Source: Enterobacter chuandaensis
Lineage (GTDB): Bacteria; Pseudomonadota; Gammaproteobacteria; Enterobacterales; Enterobacteriaceae
Assembly: GCF_003594915.1 (NCBI RefSeq)
Contig: NZ_QZCS01000008.1
Coordinates: forward strand, 1-64,000
Direction: 5' to 3'
DNA length: 64,000 nt
In this document: positions 47,704 to 58,587 of the stretch, piece after piece
Position numbering within the stretch: the stretch's first letter is position 1
Layout: every line of letters begins with the position of its first letter
The notes under the pieces: model-generated
Told to the model about the DNA's origin: nothing
The model's database searches: none
What the model saw: the letters and a program-made list of their open reading frames with translations, nothing else
Made by a program: the position numbers and the translations under genes

Positions 47704-49962
47704 ATGGAATCCTCAATGGCTAACACCCAGGAGGAACAGCTGCATGCCATCGCCCGCGATACCCGACTTAATGATGACTCCCTGCTACGAAGTATTGCCT
47801 GGCTGTCGGAGCATTATGGTCTGGGTAAGAGCGACGATGTCCTGCTGGCTGGTCTGCCTGTTGAACAAACGCTCACACCCTCTTTAGCGCTTGATGCGCT
47901 CAAAAACGCCGGTATCACCGGGGGGCTCATCAAGCGTAACAGCGCTGAACTGCCCGAGCAGGTTTTCCCCATGATTCTGCTGCGCAAAGGTGCGGGCGGC
48001 ATGGTTCTGCTCGCGCGCGAGCGTCGTAAAAATGCCGATGATAAATGGGACCTGTTTTATACCCTGATCATGCCGGAAGTGGGTGATGAGCCGGTTGAGC
48101 TGAACCATGCGGCGCTCAGCGAGCTGTATGTCGGCTATGCCATTGCGGCGAAGCCGGCGGCGCGCATTGACAGCCGGATGAGCGATATTGCCCCGCCGCA
48201 GCCGAAAGGCCACTGGCTGTTCAGCACCCTGTGGCGCTATCGCAGTTACTACCGCAGCGCCGCGCTGGCCTCGGTGCTGGTAAACGTTCTGGCGCTGGCG
48301 TCCGTCTTCTTTACCATGAACGTCTATGACCGGGTGATCCCCAACCAGGCGTTTACTACCCTGTGGTCGCTGGCGATTGGCGTACTGGTGGCGATGGTCT
48401 TTGAGGCCGTCACCCGTACGGTACGTGCGCACCTGCTCGATACCGCCGGGAAAAAAGCGGACTTGATCGTCGGCAGTATTCTGTTCCGTCAGTCGCTGGC
48501 GGTCAAAATGGAACATAAGCCGGCCTCTTCCGGCTCGTTTGCCAACCAGCTGCGCGAATTTGAATCCGTCCGTGACTTTGTTTCTTCCGCCACGCTGGCG
48601 GCGATTGCCGACTTACCTTTTGTGCTGCTGTTTATCGGCATTATTTTTGCCATTGGCGGATCGCTGGCATTCATCCCGATGCTGATGCTGCCGATGATCC
48701 TGCTGGTGAGCCTGCTTATCCAGTGGCCGCTGGCGAAAGTGATGAAAGCCAGCCTGCAGGAAGCCTCGTTAAAGCAGGGCGTGCTGATTGAATCCATCGA
48801 AGGGATGGAGACCCTGAAGTCGGTCGGCGGGGAGTCCTGGATGCAGAGCCGCTGGCAGAAGTTCAGCGCCATGCAGTCCTCCAGCGCGGCGGCGTCGAAG
48901 CACTACTCGACGCTGGCGATGAACTCGGTGAGCTTCCTGCAGCAGCTGCAGACGGTGATGCTGATTGTCACCGGGGTATATCTCATTGATGCCGGGAACC
49001 TGACCCAGGGTGCGCTGATCGGTACCGTGATGCTGGCCGGGCGCGTGACGGCACCCTTAAGCCAGGTGATTGGTCTGGCCGTGCGTTATCAGCAGGCCAA
49101 AGCCGCGCTGACCTCGCTGAACAGGCTGATGGAACATCCGACCGATCGCAGCAGCGAGATTGATTACATCAAACAGCCTGAACTGAACGGCGATATTGAA
49201 CTGAAAGGCGTGACCTTCTCCTACCCGGCACCGCCGATGCAGCCTAACCCGGAGATCCTGAAAGGCGTCAACGTGACGATCAAACCGGGCGAGCGCGTGG
49301 CGATTGTGGGCAAAATTGGCAGCGGTAAATCGACCCTGCTGCGCATCATTGCGCGTCTCTATACCCCGGTGAAAGGGCAAATGTTCAGCAGTGGGCTGGA
49401 TGTGAACCAGATTGAACCGTCGGACTGGCGTAACAACGTGGGCTTTGTCGGCCAGGAAGCGCGTCTGTTTTACGGCACTCTGCGTGAAAACATCATGATT
49501 GGCCGCCAGAACGCCTCCTCCGATGAATTCCTGCACGTGCTACGGCTGACGGGGCTGGATCAGGTTGCCGCGCGTCATCCACGCGGTATCCACATGCCGG
49601 TGGGCGAGCAGGGGAATAGCCTCTCCGGCGGTCAGCGTCAGCTGGTATCCCTGGCCCGAACGCTGCTGGCGAGACCGAACCTGCTGCTGCTGGATGAACC
49701 CACCAGCGCGATGGATTCCCAGACGGAAGCCCTGTTCTTACAGCATCTGAAAATGGCGACCGCTGGGCACACGCTGGTGGTGGTCACCCATCGCCCGTCG
49801 CTGCTGGCGCTGGTGGACCGCATGATTGTTATAGATGACGGCAAAATTGTGGCGGATGGCCCTAAACAGCAGGTTCTGGCCGCACTGAACGGCGCACCCG
49901 CCAATGACAGCCATCCAGCGAAAGCCGCTACCGGAAAACAGCCCGTGGAGGCAAGCGCATGA
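47704..49962 (+). CDS. Type I secretion ABC transporter (LapB-like)
   Basis: The 752-aa inner-membrane exporter has an N-terminal C39-like domain (about 1-150) without a catalytic Cys, as in LapB and HlyB, so it docks substrates but does not cleave a leader. A six-helix transmembrane domain follows (about 175-450), then the nucleotide-binding domain: Walker A VGKIGSGKST (about 537), signature LSGGQRQ (about 641) and Walker B LLLLDEPT (about 661). A second in-frame ATG (47716) is an alternative start. The stop overlaps the membrane-fusion gene by 4 bp. It is the energy source for adhesin export, under the island operator at 47586. Confidence 0.93.
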   Translation: MESSMANTQEEQLHAIARDTRLNDDSLLRSIAWLSEHYGLGKSDDVLLAGLPVEQTLTPSLALDALKNAGITGGLIKRNSAELPEQVFPMILLRKGAGGMVLLARERRKNADDKWDLFYTLIMPEVGDEPVELNHAALSELYVGYAIAAKPAARIDSRMSDIAPPQPKGHWLFSTLWRYRSYYRSAALASVLVNVLALASVFFTMNVYDRVIPNQAFTTLWSLAIGVLVAMVFEAVTRTVRAHLLDTAGKKADLIVGSILFRQSLAVKMEHKPASSGSFANQLREFESVRDFVSSATLAAIADLPFVLLFIGIIFAIGGSLAFIPMLMLPMILLVSLLIQWPLAKVMKASLQEASLKQGVLIESIEGMETLKSVGGESWMQSRWQKFSAMQSSSAAASKHYSTLAMNSVSFLQQLQTVMLIVTGVYLIDAGNLTQGALIGTVMLAGRVTAPLSQVIGLAVRYQQAKAALTSLNRLMEHPTDRSSEIDYIKQPELNGDIELKGVTFSYPAPPMQPNPEILKGVNVTIKPGERVAIVGKIGSGKSTLLRIIARLYTPVKGQMFSSGLDVNQIEPSDWRNNVGFVGQEARLFYGTLRENIMIGRQNASSDEFLHVLRLTGLDQVAARHPRGIHMPVGEQGNSLSGGQRQLVSLARTLLARPNLLLLDEPTSAMDSQTEALFLQHLKMATAGHTLVVVTHRPSLLALVDRMIVIDDGKIVADGPKQQVLAALNGAPANDSHPAKAATGKQPVEASA

Positions 49963-51197
49963 CCTTCTTCAAACGCAACCGTAAACAGAAAAACCTGTCG
50001 GCGCGCGACGCCGCCTGGATGAGCGACATCCAGGAGGCCCTGTTCTCGCAGACGACGCCGAAATCCCGTCTGGTTCTCTGGCTGATTCTGGCGGTCTTTG
50101 CCGGTTTCTTAACGTGGGCGCATTTTGCCAAAGTGGAAGAGATCACCAAAGGCGACGCCAAAATTGTCTCTAAAAGCCGTGAGCAGGTGATTCAAAGCCT
50201 CGAAGGCGGGATCCTTGAAGAGATGAACGTGCGTGAAGGCGACATCGTCGAGCCGGGTCAGGTGCTGCTCAAGATTGACCCCACCCGCGCCCAGTCCAGC
50301 TATCAGGAGACGCTGCGTAAAGTGGTGGCCCTTGAAGCAACCGTTAACCGCCTGCGTGCGGAAGCCTACGGTCTGCCGCTGACCTTTAGCGATCGCGTGA
50401 AGCAGTACCCTTCCGAAGTGGACCTGGAAACGCGCGCCTACAACAGCCGCAAACAGGCGCTGGAAGAGGGGGTGGCCTCATTAGAGAAAAGCTACCGCCT
50501 GGCGCAGAACGAAATTGCTATGTCAGAGCCGCTGGCAGCACGCGGCCTGCTTTCGGAAGTCGAACTGCTGCGCATGCGTCGTCAGGCGAACGATCTGCAG
50601 TCGCAAATCGTCGAGCGTCGTAACCGCTACCAGGCAGATGCTAACGCCGAGCTGATTCGTCAGGAACTGGATCTGGTGCAGGCCGAAGAGAACCTGACGG
50701 GACGCGCCGACGTGGTAAGCCGTACCGCCATCACCGCGCTGGTGAAAGGCACGGTGAAAAACGTGCGCGTCACCACCATCGGCGGCGTAATCCAGCCCGG
50801 TGAACACATTATGGAAATCGTACCGCTGGAAGACCAACTGCTGGTGGAAGGGAAGATCAAACCCTCTGACGTGGCCTTTCTGCATGCCGGGTTACCGGCG
50901 ATGGTGAAGATCACCGCGTATGATTTTGGTATTTACGGTGGCCTCAAAGGGCACGTTTCTCTCGTCAGCCCGGACACGCTGAAGGATGACGCCAAAGCCG
51001 CCGCAGGCCGCCCTGACGATACCTATTATCGGGTGATGGTGCTAACCGACAGCAGCACGCTGAGCGCCGGTGGCAAGTCACTGCCGATCATCCCGGGCAT
51101 GATTGCCACGGTAGAAATCCGCACCGGTGAAAAAACCATTCTTGATTACCTGTTGAAACCTATCTTCAAAGCGAAGGAAGCGTTCCGCGAGCGTTAA
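49959..51197 (+). CDS. Type I secretion membrane-fusion protein (HlyD/LapC-like)
   Basis: The 412-aa periplasmic adaptor has a cytoplasmic N-terminus, one membrane helix (about 31-49, LVLWLILAVFAGFLTWAHF) and a lipoyl/barrel-sandwich motif (QVIQSLEGGILEEMNVREGDIVEPGQVLL, family alignment, about 69-97). A coiled-coil hairpin (about 115-235) and the HlyD family C-terminal signature GLPAMVKITAYDFGIYGGLKGHV (about 309-331) follow. It links the ABC transporter to the outer-membrane channel. It overlaps the transporter gene as ATGA, and the channel gene starts 1 bp after its stop. Confidence 0.94.
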   Translation: MTFFKRNRKQKNLSARDAAWMSDIQEALFSQTTPKSRLVLWLILAVFAGFLTWAHFAKVEEITKGDAKIVSKSREQVIQSLEGGILEEMNVREGDIVEPGQVLLKIDPTRAQSSYQETLRKVVALEATVNRLRAEAYGLPLTFSDRVKQYPSEVDLETRAYNSRKQALEEGVASLEKSYRLAQNEIAMSEPLAARGLLSEVELLRMRRQANDLQSQIVERRNRYQADANAELIRQELDLVQAEENLTGRADVVSRTAITALVKGTVKNVRVTTIGGVIQPGEHIMEIVPLEDQLLVEGKIKPSDVAFLHAGLPAMVKITAYDFGIYGGLKGHVSLVSPDTLKDDAKAAAGRPDDTYYRVMVLTDSSTLSAGGKSLPIIPGMIATVEIRTGEKTILDYLLKPIFKAKEAFRER

Positions 51198-51198
51198 T

Positions 51199-52674
51199 AT
51201 GAAAAGTGATTCAATGTTTGTGCAGCGCCGTCTGGCGGCGCTGCTGACGGCCGCGGCGTGCCTGGCATCGGCTAAAGGTGCAGCCAATAGTGATGGTTTA
51301 TTAGCCTTTGAGCCTGCAGCCCCTGTGGTAAAATCTCGCATGGTGATGGCCTCCACACCGCCTGCGCCAGCCGCGCCGTTAGTGGAGTCGTCATCCGTGA
51401 AAAGAGCGGCTGCGACGCCGAAGCGTGAAAGCCTTGCCCAGGCTGCAACGGCCCGGGCACCCAGCGAAGGTGAGATTCGCGCCCTGTTTAATGATGCGGT
51501 AAATACCGCGCTGAGCATCAGCCCCGAAGTGCGTGGCGCGCATTACAACACTGAAGCGGCGGAAGCCAACGTGGACGAAGCCAAAGGTCAGCGCTGGCCG
51601 CAGATTGATGTTGGTACCCGTTCCAAAAGTTACCAGTTTGGCGGCGGTGAACGCCGCTACAGCGACAGCCGACCAGCAGTGACCGTCAATATGGCGACCA
51701 CACTGCTCGATTTTGGCCGCACCAGTAACACCATTAAAAGCCGAGAGGCACTGCATGACGCGGCGAAAAACAACGTCGATGCTCAGGCGGAAGATATCGC
51801 CTGGCAGGTCAGCAGCTCGCTGGTTGAGCTGAGCAAACAGCGCCAGATCATCAGCCTGAGCCAAAAGTACGTGGCCCGCATGAACGAGCTGGTCAACATG
51901 CTGGACGGGATTGTGAAGGTCGATCAGGGGCGTCGCAGCGAGCTGACTCAGGCGCGCGGGCGCTTGCTTCAGGCGCAATCATCGCTGGATACGGCGGTTT
52001 CACGGGCTCGCGATATTGAAATCACCCTTAACCGTCTGCTGGGGGATAAAAAAGTGCCCCTGCCCGCGGCAACCGTCTGGAACCTGAAGCCGGGAGAGTT
52101 GACGACGCAGCTGACGGCCCTCAATAGCCATCCGACGATTCGTCAGGCAAAGGCGGAAACCGCATCGGCGCTGGCTGACGCGGACGCCGCGCGCTCTGCA
52201 TCGTTTCCGACGGTCACCTGGAACGTTGGCAAAAGCACCGGGCGTGACGAGCTGGGGCGTGAACAATCCTGGGAGACGGGCGTAAACGTGAGCTGGCCTA
52301 TTTTCCGCGGCGGTTCTCAACGCGCCGCTGAACTCTCTGCTGCGCGTCGGGCTGATGCCAGCAGAGAGGCGATTGAAAAACAATTACGCGATTTGGATAA
52401 CCGCGTGCGCGCGGCGGATCAGGATGCCCGCAGCATGCTGGAACGCGCCGAGTTGTACCATGACTTAGCCTTTGAATCCGATCGTATTCGCCATGATTTC
52501 TTCGATCAATGGTACCACCTTGGCAGACGAACCCTGCTGGATGTGCTGAGTGCAGAAAGTGATTATTACGGTAACCAGGTTGCAGAAGCCACCAACCGCT
52601 TTGACGCTTACGCTGCAATATTTCGTAGTTATGCCAGTGCGGGAACATTATTGCAGTGGCTGAGAAAGCAGTAA
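51199..52674 (+). CDS. Type I secretion outer-membrane channel (TolC/LapE-like)
   Basis: The 491 aa belong to the TolC/AggA/LapE family. An N-terminal hydrophobic segment (about residues 10-27, RRLAALLTAAACLASAKG) is a probable signal peptide. An Ala/Pro-rich linker follows to about 90, then two outer-membrane-efflux-protein repeats with long helices (for example SLVELSKQRQIISLSQKYVARMNEL) and the C-terminal LDVLSAESDYYGNQV. Unlike most enterobacterial type I systems, which borrow TolC, this island brings a dedicated channel, as Pseudomonas LapE does. Confidence 0.92.
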   Translation: MKSDSMFVQRRLAALLTAAACLASAKGAANSDGLLAFEPAAPVVKSRMVMASTPPAPAAPLVESSSVKRAAATPKRESLAQAATARAPSEGEIRALFNDAVNTALSISPEVRGAHYNTEAAEANVDEAKGQRWPQIDVGTRSKSYQFGGGERRYSDSRPAVTVNMATTLLDFGRTSNTIKSREALHDAAKNNVDAQAEDIAWQVSSSLVELSKQRQIISLSQKYVARMNELVNMLDGIVKVDQGRRSELTQARGRLLQAQSSLDTAVSRARDIEITLNRLLGDKKVPLPAATVWNLKPGELTTQLTALNSHPTIRQAKAETASALADADAARSASFPTVTWNVGKSTGRDELGREQSWETGVNVSWPIFRGGSQRAAELSAARRADASREAIEKQLRDLDNRVRAADQDARSMLERAELYHDLAFESDRIRHDFFDQWYHLGRRTLLDVLSAESDYYGNQVAEATNRFDAYAAIFRSYASAGTLLQWLRKQ

Positions 52675-52724
52675 CCAGCCGTTTAAATAATGAACCACAC
52701 AGCAGGCACAGAAAGAGAGTGCAG

Positions 52725-53410
52725 ATGAATCAGTTTTCAGGAAAAAAATCTATATTGCCTTACTCGACGATCATCCTATTGTGCGCAAAGGGCTGGAAAT
52801 TATTTTCAGCCAGGAGCCGGATTTCGAACTGAAAGGCAGCTTTGCCAGCCGTATCGATTTGATTAACTTTTTACGTACCAATCGTATCGATGTGCTGATC
52901 CTGGACTATTTACTCGGCGATGAAGATATCGACGGATTACCGATGATCAAGCAGCTGATGAGTAATTTTCCGTGGCTGAAAATATTAATCTCATCGACGC
53001 TGGAAAATACCGCCATTGTCCGTATGGCGCTTAAGGCGGGCGTGCGCGGACATATTGGTAAAAGCCGTGACGCCTCGGAAGTGGTGGATGCCGTGCGCCG
53101 CGTGGCGGCGGGTCATATCTGCCTCTCTGAAAGCATGGAGAAGGAGTTTTATCTTATCTCCGAGCCGACGACGTCCGGCAACGCTGAAGATGAACAGCAG
53201 GTCATCGACGGTATTGGCCGCCTGGACCAGCTCTCTGCGCGGGAGCTGGAAGTGCTGCGCCTCTTCCTCTCTGGTATGTCCGTGCTGCAAATCTCCGAGA
53301 AGTTCAGCCGCAGCCGCAAAACCGTTAGCGGCCAGAAGAAAGCCGCGATGAAAAAGCTGGGTGTGAAGACCGATCCTGAGCTGTTCCTCTGGCACGACCA
53401 GTTGTTGTGA
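52725..53410 (+). pseudogene. RcsB-like response regulator, frameshifted in an A7 tract
   Basis: The ATG at 52725 (after AAGAGAG) opens MNQFSGKKS. The receiver continues in another frame as IYIALLDDHPIVRKG; eight instead of seven A at 52742-52748 would join them into a 228-aa protein. The joined protein has DD15-16, phosphoacceptor D61 (LILDYLL), SST and K (HIGKS). The C-terminal helix-turn-helix LSARELEVLRLFLSGM...ISEKFSRSRKTVSGQKKAAMKKLG closely resembles RcsB. The only other start, GTG 52781, would remove the first receiver strand and the acidic pair. This may be a sequencing error, slippage-rescued expression, phase variation, or a true loss. It is 50 bp after the channel gene, probably in the secretion operon. 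Confidence 0.8.
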
Positions 53411-53430
53411 TGATCAACCCCGGGTCGTTT

Positions 53431-56388
<2,958 letters not shown>

Positions 56389-56624
56389 ATTTTTTTATAA
56401 CGCTCCAGAGGATGGGGTTCTGATAGTTTCATTCTGATGAAACGAGAAACGCATTGTTATAAGACCAGGCTTGTTTATTATTCTGGCAATCATCAATAAC
56501 GAAAAGCGCAATGTCTGGGCAGGAACGTTATTAATTCTGCGCTATCAACGCAATGATAATAAAAGCTTACATCCTCATCGGCTTTTTAACGTATAAATTT
56601 TTATTTCCGGCTTAACGGCAACAT

Positions 56625-56638
56625 CAAGACGGGTCTTG
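56625..56638. promoter_or_regulatory. Island operator site 4, upstream of the glycosyltransferase-like gene
   Basis: CAAGAC-GG-GTCTTG is a perfect 6-bp inverted repeat with 2-nt centre, in the 315-bp divergent gap (56389-56703) between sensor kinase 1 and the glycosyltransferase-like gene, 65 bp before the latter. Apart from A+T-rich stretches I see nothing else in this gap. Confidence 0.7.
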
Positions 56639-56703
56639 TCGCTTACCTTACTCGCGGAGGGGAAAATAATACTCACGTTTATTTCATTTACTGAGCCCGG
56701 ACG

Positions 56704-57975
56704 ATGCGCCCATCTTTTCTTCCTCATTCTTCTGCGACGAAACAAAAAGCACTGCGCCAGAAATTTTCTGCGCTGGCGGAGCAGTATCGTCACGCCATGG
56801 CCGTTGCGGATTACGCGACGGCTTCCCGCTGCTGCGAAAAGGCGCTGGCTGTTCTGCCGAACAATATGTCGGTACAAAGCGATTACGCCCTGAGTCTGAT
56901 GCGTGAGGGAAAGCATGACCGGGCTTATAAGGTTTATCGCAAGATTTATCAGTCGCTCCGCCGTCACGAAGCGTCAGAAACCTGGCTTGATGGCCTGACG
57001 GAACTGTGCGGACATATGGGCAAAACGGCTGAAATGCGTGCCTACGGTCTGGAGTCATTGACCCTTTCTGACCAGCGCTTTCGTCAGGGAACCGTCTGGC
57101 CGCTGCCCCAGACGCCACCGCCGACTTTTCAGGCGGATTGCCGCGAAAAGAACATCATCGCGTTTAGTCTGTACGGCGACCAGCCGCGCTACTGCGAAAC
57201 CTTAATTAAAAATATCGATGCCGCCGCCGGGCTGTTTCCTGCGTGGCGCTGCCGCGTCTATCTCGACGACTCCGTGCCGCAGCACGTCTGGCAGCGGCTG
57301 GAGCAGGCGGGCGCGGCGCTGGTGGATATGAGCCATGAAAAGGGGATCTACCCGACGATGTGGCGTTTTCTGGTGATGGATGACCCGCAGGTCGACCGCT
57401 TTTTGGTGCGAGACGCCGACTCCTTGCTGTCCGAGCGGGAACAGGTCTGCGTGGAAGCCTGGCTGCGTTCGCCGTTTTATTTCCACCATATGCGCGACTA
57501 CTTTACCCATACCGAACTGCTGCTGGCCGGGATGTGGGGCGGCTGCGGCGGGCTGGTCCAAAATGTGGAAGGGATGATGCGTCAGTTTGTGGCGGGCTAT
57601 CAGGGCAGCGCGCGTTTCACCGATCAGTATTTCCTGAAGGTGGCGTTGTGGCCCACCGTTCGGCAGAGCATTATGAATCACGACGAGATTTTCGCGTTTC
57701 ACCATGCCCGGCCCTGGCCAGAACACCCGCCTGTCCGCTGGGAGGCAGAGCATTTTCATGTTGGCAGTAATGCCGGGTTTACCGTACTGGCGGGGCCGAG
57801 CGAGAAAGCGGACGGCGAAAAGCAGGCCGTTGTGCTACGGTTTGATGGTGTGAGCTATCGCTATACGGCGCTGGTGCGTAACGGGCAGTGGACCTTACCC
57901 GTGCCTTTCTTCCTCGCCGACCGTTTTCGTCAGGGAGAGATGCAGGTGGAGGCGATCGGGGATACCGGCACATGA
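56704..57975 (+). CDS. TPR / glycosyltransferase-like protein with RDADS motif
   Basis: The 423 aa have a helical TPR-like N-terminal part (about 15-125, ATASRCCEKALAVLPNNMSVQSDYALSLMREGKHDRAYKVYRKI in family register) followed by a domain (about 145-370) that begins NIIAFSLYGDQPRYCETLIKNI. It carries WRCRVYLDDSVP, TMWRFLVMDD and FLVRDADSLLSERE. The DAD inside RDADS fits the DxD metal site of GT-A glycosyltransferases, and the HHMRDYFTH and GMWGG stretches resemble uncharacterised glycosyltransferase-like proteins. No signal peptide is seen. Given its place in the island and an operator before it, I infer it may glycosylate the adhesins in the cytoplasm before export. Polysaccharide synthesis is the alternative. 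Confidence 0.7.
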   Translation: MRPSFLPHSSATKQKALRQKFSALAEQYRHAMAVADYATASRCCEKALAVLPNNMSVQSDYALSLMREGKHDRAYKVYRKIYQSLRRHEASETWLDGLTELCGHMGKTAEMRAYGLESLTLSDQRFRQGTVWPLPQTPPPTFQADCREKNIIAFSLYGDQPRYCETLIKNIDAAAGLFPAWRCRVYLDDSVPQHVWQRLEQAGAALVDMSHEKGIYPTMWRFLVMDDPQVDRFLVRDADSLLSEREQVCVEAWLRSPFYFHHMRDYFTHTELLLAGMWGGCGGLVQNVEGMMRQFVAGYQGSARFTDQYFLKVALWPTVRQSIMNHDEIFAFHHARPWPEHPPVRWEAEHFHVGSNAGFTVLAGPSEKADGEKQAVVLRFDGVSYRYTALVRNGQWTLPVPFFLADRFRQGEMQVEAIGDTGT

Positions 57976-57979
57976 GCCG

Positions 57980-58318
57980 TTACTCAAGAGACGCGACCTG
58001 CATACCGACCTGCACCAGCAGCTCCGTCTCAAGACCCGAGTGGTGATAGACCTCGTACTGCACACCATCCACGGTGACAGACCCTCTGGCTTTCATCCAC
58101 TCTCCCGGCTCTGAATCGGCGGGGAGCAGGTCGGAAAGATTAACCTGTTCCCCCGAAGTCCCTTTTATCAGCCATTGTTTACTGTTGTCATTAATAAAAA
58201 GGCTCTCCTCGCGCTGAATTAAAATATCGCCGAGGGAGATCGCCGTCAGGGCCGGAAAGTTATCGTTAATTGCCTCGTCCGTGTGGGCTTCTGTGCTGTT
58301 GTCGCTGTTATTGTTCAT
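57980..58318 (-). CDS. Stand-alone copy of the adhesin C-terminal export domain
   Basis: The 112-aa protein (ATG 58318; a GTG directly before it is an alternative) has an acidic, Asn/Asp-rich leader of about 27 residues. The rest aligns along its length with the last about 85 residues of both adhesins: LGDILIQREESLF (as GDVLENATQNLF and NDVLTHAEKDMF), VNLSDLLPADSEPGEW, VTVDGVQYEVYHHSGLETELLVQVGMQV. It has no repeats and no Sec signal. It may be exported alone by the type I system, compete with the adhesins for it, or be a relic of a third adhesin. Its promoter region is shared with sensor kinase 2 and has two island operators. It is convergent with the glycosyltransferase-like gene (4-bp gap). 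Confidence 0.85.
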   Translation of the reverse strand: MNNNSDNSTEAHTDEAINDNFPALTAISLGDILIQREESLFINDNSKQWLIKGTSGEQVNLSDLLPADSEPGEWMKARGSVTVDGVQYEVYHHSGLETELLVQVGMQVASLE

Positions 58319-58384
58319 CACGAAGTAACCTGTTTACGCATAGCAAATCTGCCTGATTTTTACCTGCCATGGAAAAAGGGAACA

Positions 58385-58400
58385 ATAAGGTCGGTCTTAT
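58385..58400. promoter_or_regulatory. Island operator site 5 (small export-domain gene / sensor kinase 2)
   Basis: ATAAGGTCGGTCTTAT has the outer ATAAG/CTTAT palindrome of the island operator. Its 12-bp core is the exact reverse complement of the core of the next site at 58432. It lies 67 bp upstream of the small gene. Confidence 0.65.
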
Positions 58401-58431
58401 AAAAAAGAGATTTACGCTTATTCGCAAAAAC

Positions 58432-58443
58432 AAGACCGACCTT
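58432..58443. promoter_or_regulatory. Island operator site 6, inverted copy of site 5
   Basis: AAGACCGACCTT is the exact reverse complement of AAGGTCGGTCTT in site 5, with centres 45 bp apart (about four helical turns). That spacing is suitable for two regulator dimers on the same face or a loop. Confidence 0.65.
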
Positions 58444-58463
58444 AATCAGGGCTGGCGCCTGTA

Positions 58464-58530
58464 TTGCTAAAATTCCCGCAAATTATGGCGGGTAATCAGG
58501 CAATGTGGTTCGACGCGCAGTTGCTAAAAT
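58464..58530 (+). repeat. TTGCTAAAAT direct repeat before sensor kinase 2
   Basis: The 10-mer TTGCTAAAAT occurs at 58464-58473 and 58521-58530. TAAAAT could serve as a -10 element in each, so tandem promoters for the kinase are possible. Confidence 0.4.
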
Positions 58531-58587
58531 AGAGACAACCTCTTTACTGGCCCCTCCAGTTCTTCTCCTCAGGGAACCACTCATACG

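Noticed and set aside
52781..53410. The RcsB-like regulator read simply as a 209-aa protein from GTG 52781
   Set aside because: This would delete the first receiver strand and the DD pair, and there is no ribosome-binding site before that GTG. The frameshift reading is better supported.
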